Shown piece after piece: positions 4,867 through 6,208 of a stretch of 6,208 bases of DNA. A model generated the notes under the pieces. That model ran no database searches. It was not told the origin of the DNA and saw only the letters and a list, made by a program, of their open reading frames with translations. The stretch lies in NCBI GenBank assembly GCA_030590605.1, contig JAUUYB010000066.1, positions 1 to 6,208 of the forward strand. The letters are read 5' to 3'. A program made the position numbers and the translations under genes. Positions within the stretch are counted from its first letter, which is position 1; every line of letters starts with the position of its first letter. Source of the DNA: Candidatus Woesearchaeota archaeon (lineage in GTDB: Archaea; Nanobdellota; Nanobdellia; Woesearchaeales; JAUUYB01).

Positions 4867-5637
4867 ATGAAAATCAGCCTAGAAAGAATCATGGACGACC
4901 CGATAGAACTGTATCATCGGAGAAAAGGTAGAGACACTAATTTTGAGAATCTCAAGAGTGGACTTGATTATCTGAAAATCGCTAAGAATGCGCTTGATAA
5001 GTTTGAGAAAGACAATCCAGACTATATAAAAGAAGGATTGCTTAACGAACCGCAGTACCACAAGGAACTTGGAGATCTATTGTATGATGAGACTGCATAT
5101 CAGGCAATGAAATCACGACTCAATCGTAGAACAGGAAGCGATAAATTTGCCGATTCTCTCACTGAAAAAGATATCCCTATAGCTGTAAAAGGCGAAAGGA
5201 TGCCCTCAAAACGATTTTTTATTGAGATAGTCAAGAAATATAAAAATGAGCTTAACGTTGAAAACCTAAGAGGGGAGATGGAGAATTATGATACAAATCC
5301 TCAGTTAGGAGGACGTAAATACGAACTTCCACATCAAGCTACAGCCCATATAAGAGGAAAAGAGACCTTGGAATCAGTATTTAAGTATGCCTTGACTGAT
5401 GATGCGCTTAAGAAAGTCGATATGGATATCGCCACTGGAATGTCTAAACACGCGATAAAAGCTCTCGAAAAAGTGCACGAAAATATCGTAGAGCAAAAGA
5501 ATAGAGACGGTCCGATAGACAGTGAAAAAATCAAGCTAGGATTGGATTATGTTAAGAGACAGGATTATTATATCCGAGATTCCCATTTACCAAAAAAAGG
5601 TAAAGCTGATGATTACCAATTAGATAAAGCTGCCTAA
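4867..5637 (+). CDS. Unrecognised soluble helical protein (256 aa)
   Basis: I do not recognise this protein. It has 256 residues, no signal peptide, no membrane helix, no Cys and no Trp. It is very rich in Lys, Asp and Glu and probably helical and cytosolic. Two segments look alike: FENLKSGLDYLKIAKNAL (26-43) and SEKIKLGLDYVKRQDYYI (219-236), both with the GLDY core, so the protein may begin and end with related helices. A middle part has PHQATAHIRGKE (155-166), with two His and an Arg that could be functional, but no known catalytic motif. There is no convincing ribosome binding site before ATG 4867, and the TATA spacing points to leaderless translation. In-frame ATG 4891 (MDDPIELYHRRK) is a realistic alternative start. 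The TAA stop overlaps the TAG stop of the opposing membrane-protein gene within CTAA. Its lack of Cys/Trp and composition resemble the 180-aa neighbour, but no relationship is proven. Confidence 0.8.
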   Translation: MKISLERIMDDPIELYHRRKGRDTNFENLKSGLDYLKIAKNALDKFEKDNPDYIKEGLLNEPQYHKELGDLLYDETAYQAMKSRLNRRTGSDKFADSLTEKDIPIAVKGERMPSKRFFIEIVKKYKNELNVENLRGEMENYDTNPQLGGRKYELPHQATAHIRGKETLESVFKYALTDDALKKVDMDIATGMSKHAIKALEKVHENIVEQKNRDGPIDSEKIKLGLDYVKRQDYYIRDSHLPKKGKADDYQLDKAA

Positions 5638-6203
5638 TTCTTTACAACATCTTCTACAGTGACCACTGCATAGAATCTGATGAAAGAGAGCAGTGGAATA
5701 AAAGTCACGAATAATGCAATCAACGCCCAGATCGGTGACGCCGGATAGACAAGCCAGGTCACGATGAATGAGACTGCGATCATCCCAAGGATGACAAAGA
5801 ACATGATGATGAAATCCACCACGAATACTGTGCCATGAGAGAATGCATTCTTGAACGATTTCCAAGCAGTATGTTTACGGGCAAGCACGAATGATATCAC
5901 TGAGAAATACGAGACAGCCCCTATCAAAGCAATCCAGATGACATTCAATAGTGTCTGGTTGACAAGAGGGATCAGAGATTTCATGTTATAGAACGTGATA
6001 TTGAACCAGATATATCCCAGTATCAGGAGTATAGATACCCAATAGACATTAATTATTGAGAATCTCAGGAAGTATTTCCATGGCTGCTCCATCTTCTTTA
6101 CGATATTGTTCGATAGCGCCCAGTTGATTCCCTGGAAGAATATCCAAAAGAGATATAGTATGAATATGATTGCGAAGAACGTCAATATGACTTCAGTGAA
6201 CAT
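5634..6203 (-). CDS. Multi-pass membrane protein, possibly 5'-truncated
   Basis: 189 residues are visible, with about five hydrophobic helices (roughly 3-29, 45-70, 84-107, 123-148, 155-180). Positively charged loops (VKKMEQPWK at 35-43, ARKHTAWKSFK at 108-118) should face the cytoplasm. The aromatic content is high (several Trp, many Phe/Tyr). The C-terminus RFYAVVTVEDVVKN is short and polar. No transporter signature or catalytic motif can be seen, so it is only an integral membrane protein of unknown role. The frame stays open to the window edge. ATG 6203 has CAAGG directly before it, too close for a normal ribosome binding site, so the true start may lie beyond base 6208. It is convergent with the 256-aa gene with a 4-bp overlap at the stops, leaving no spacer for a terminator. 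Confidence 0.82.
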   Translation of the reverse strand: MFTEVILTFFAIIFILYLFWIFFQGINWALSNNIVKKMEQPWKYFLRFSIINVYWVSILLILGYIWFNITFYNMKSLIPLVNQTLLNVIWIALIGAVSYFSVISFVLARKHTAWKSFKNAFSHGTVFVVDFIIMFFVILGMIAVSFIVTWLVYPASPIWALIALFVTFIPLLSFIRFYAVVTVEDVVKN

Positions 6204-6208
6204 CCTTG

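Noticed and set aside
1..6208. CRISPR array, insertion sequence or attachment site
   Set aside because: No regularly spaced direct repeats, no transposase or integrase, and no duplicated tRNA 3' end next to tRNA-Leu were seen.

Overview
The window reads as chromosomal DNA of an archaeon, most likely a DPANN lineage close to Woesearchaeota/Pacearchaeota. The direct evidence is archaeal transcription and translation signals: BRE+TATA elements placed so that leaders are about 25 nt, T-rich terminators without hairpins, and ribosome binding sites of the form GGTG followed by 5-6 nt and the start codon. There is also a class II tRNA-Leu(UAA) of archaeal type with no encoded CCA. The assignment to a DPANN group rests on my memory of similar large nucleotidyltransferase proteins and pilin-like proteins in those genomes; I could not run a search.

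Layout on the minus strand, read right to left. A multi-pass membrane protein (5634-6203, possibly cut by the window edge) lies at the far right. In the middle is a 603-residue protein (2181-3992) with a degenerate nucleotidyltransferase-like domain, an intact nucleotidyltransferase domain (GS and DxD motifs), and two helical regions that look HEPN-like, the first with an R-x4-H motif. Next come a CBS-pair/zinc-ribbon regulator (1516-2064), tRNA-Leu(UAA) (1325-1410), a 42-residue cysteine-rich mini-protein (1125-1253), and a three-gene cell-surface operon. That operon encodes a pilin-like membrane-anchored protein (416-1024), a 70-residue two-helix membrane protein (194-406) and a cysteine-rich lipoprotein (183 to beyond base 1).

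Layout on the plus strand. Two genes (4252-4794 and 4867-5637) are transcribed divergently from the nucleotidyltransferase gene. Both encode soluble, helix-rich, Cys- and Trp-free proteins that I do not recognise. A 33-nt pyrimidine tract separates them and the second seems to have its own promoter, possibly giving a leaderless mRNA. The second ends tail to tail with the membrane-protein gene in a shared CTAA.

The most distinctive parts are the duplicated one-intact, one-degenerate design of the 603-residue protein, the divergent promoter region with a perfect 8-bp inverted repeat and a leader hairpin, and the two orphan genes it serves. Whether the minus-strand protein and the orphan genes work together is unknown; the shared promoter region is the only link visible.
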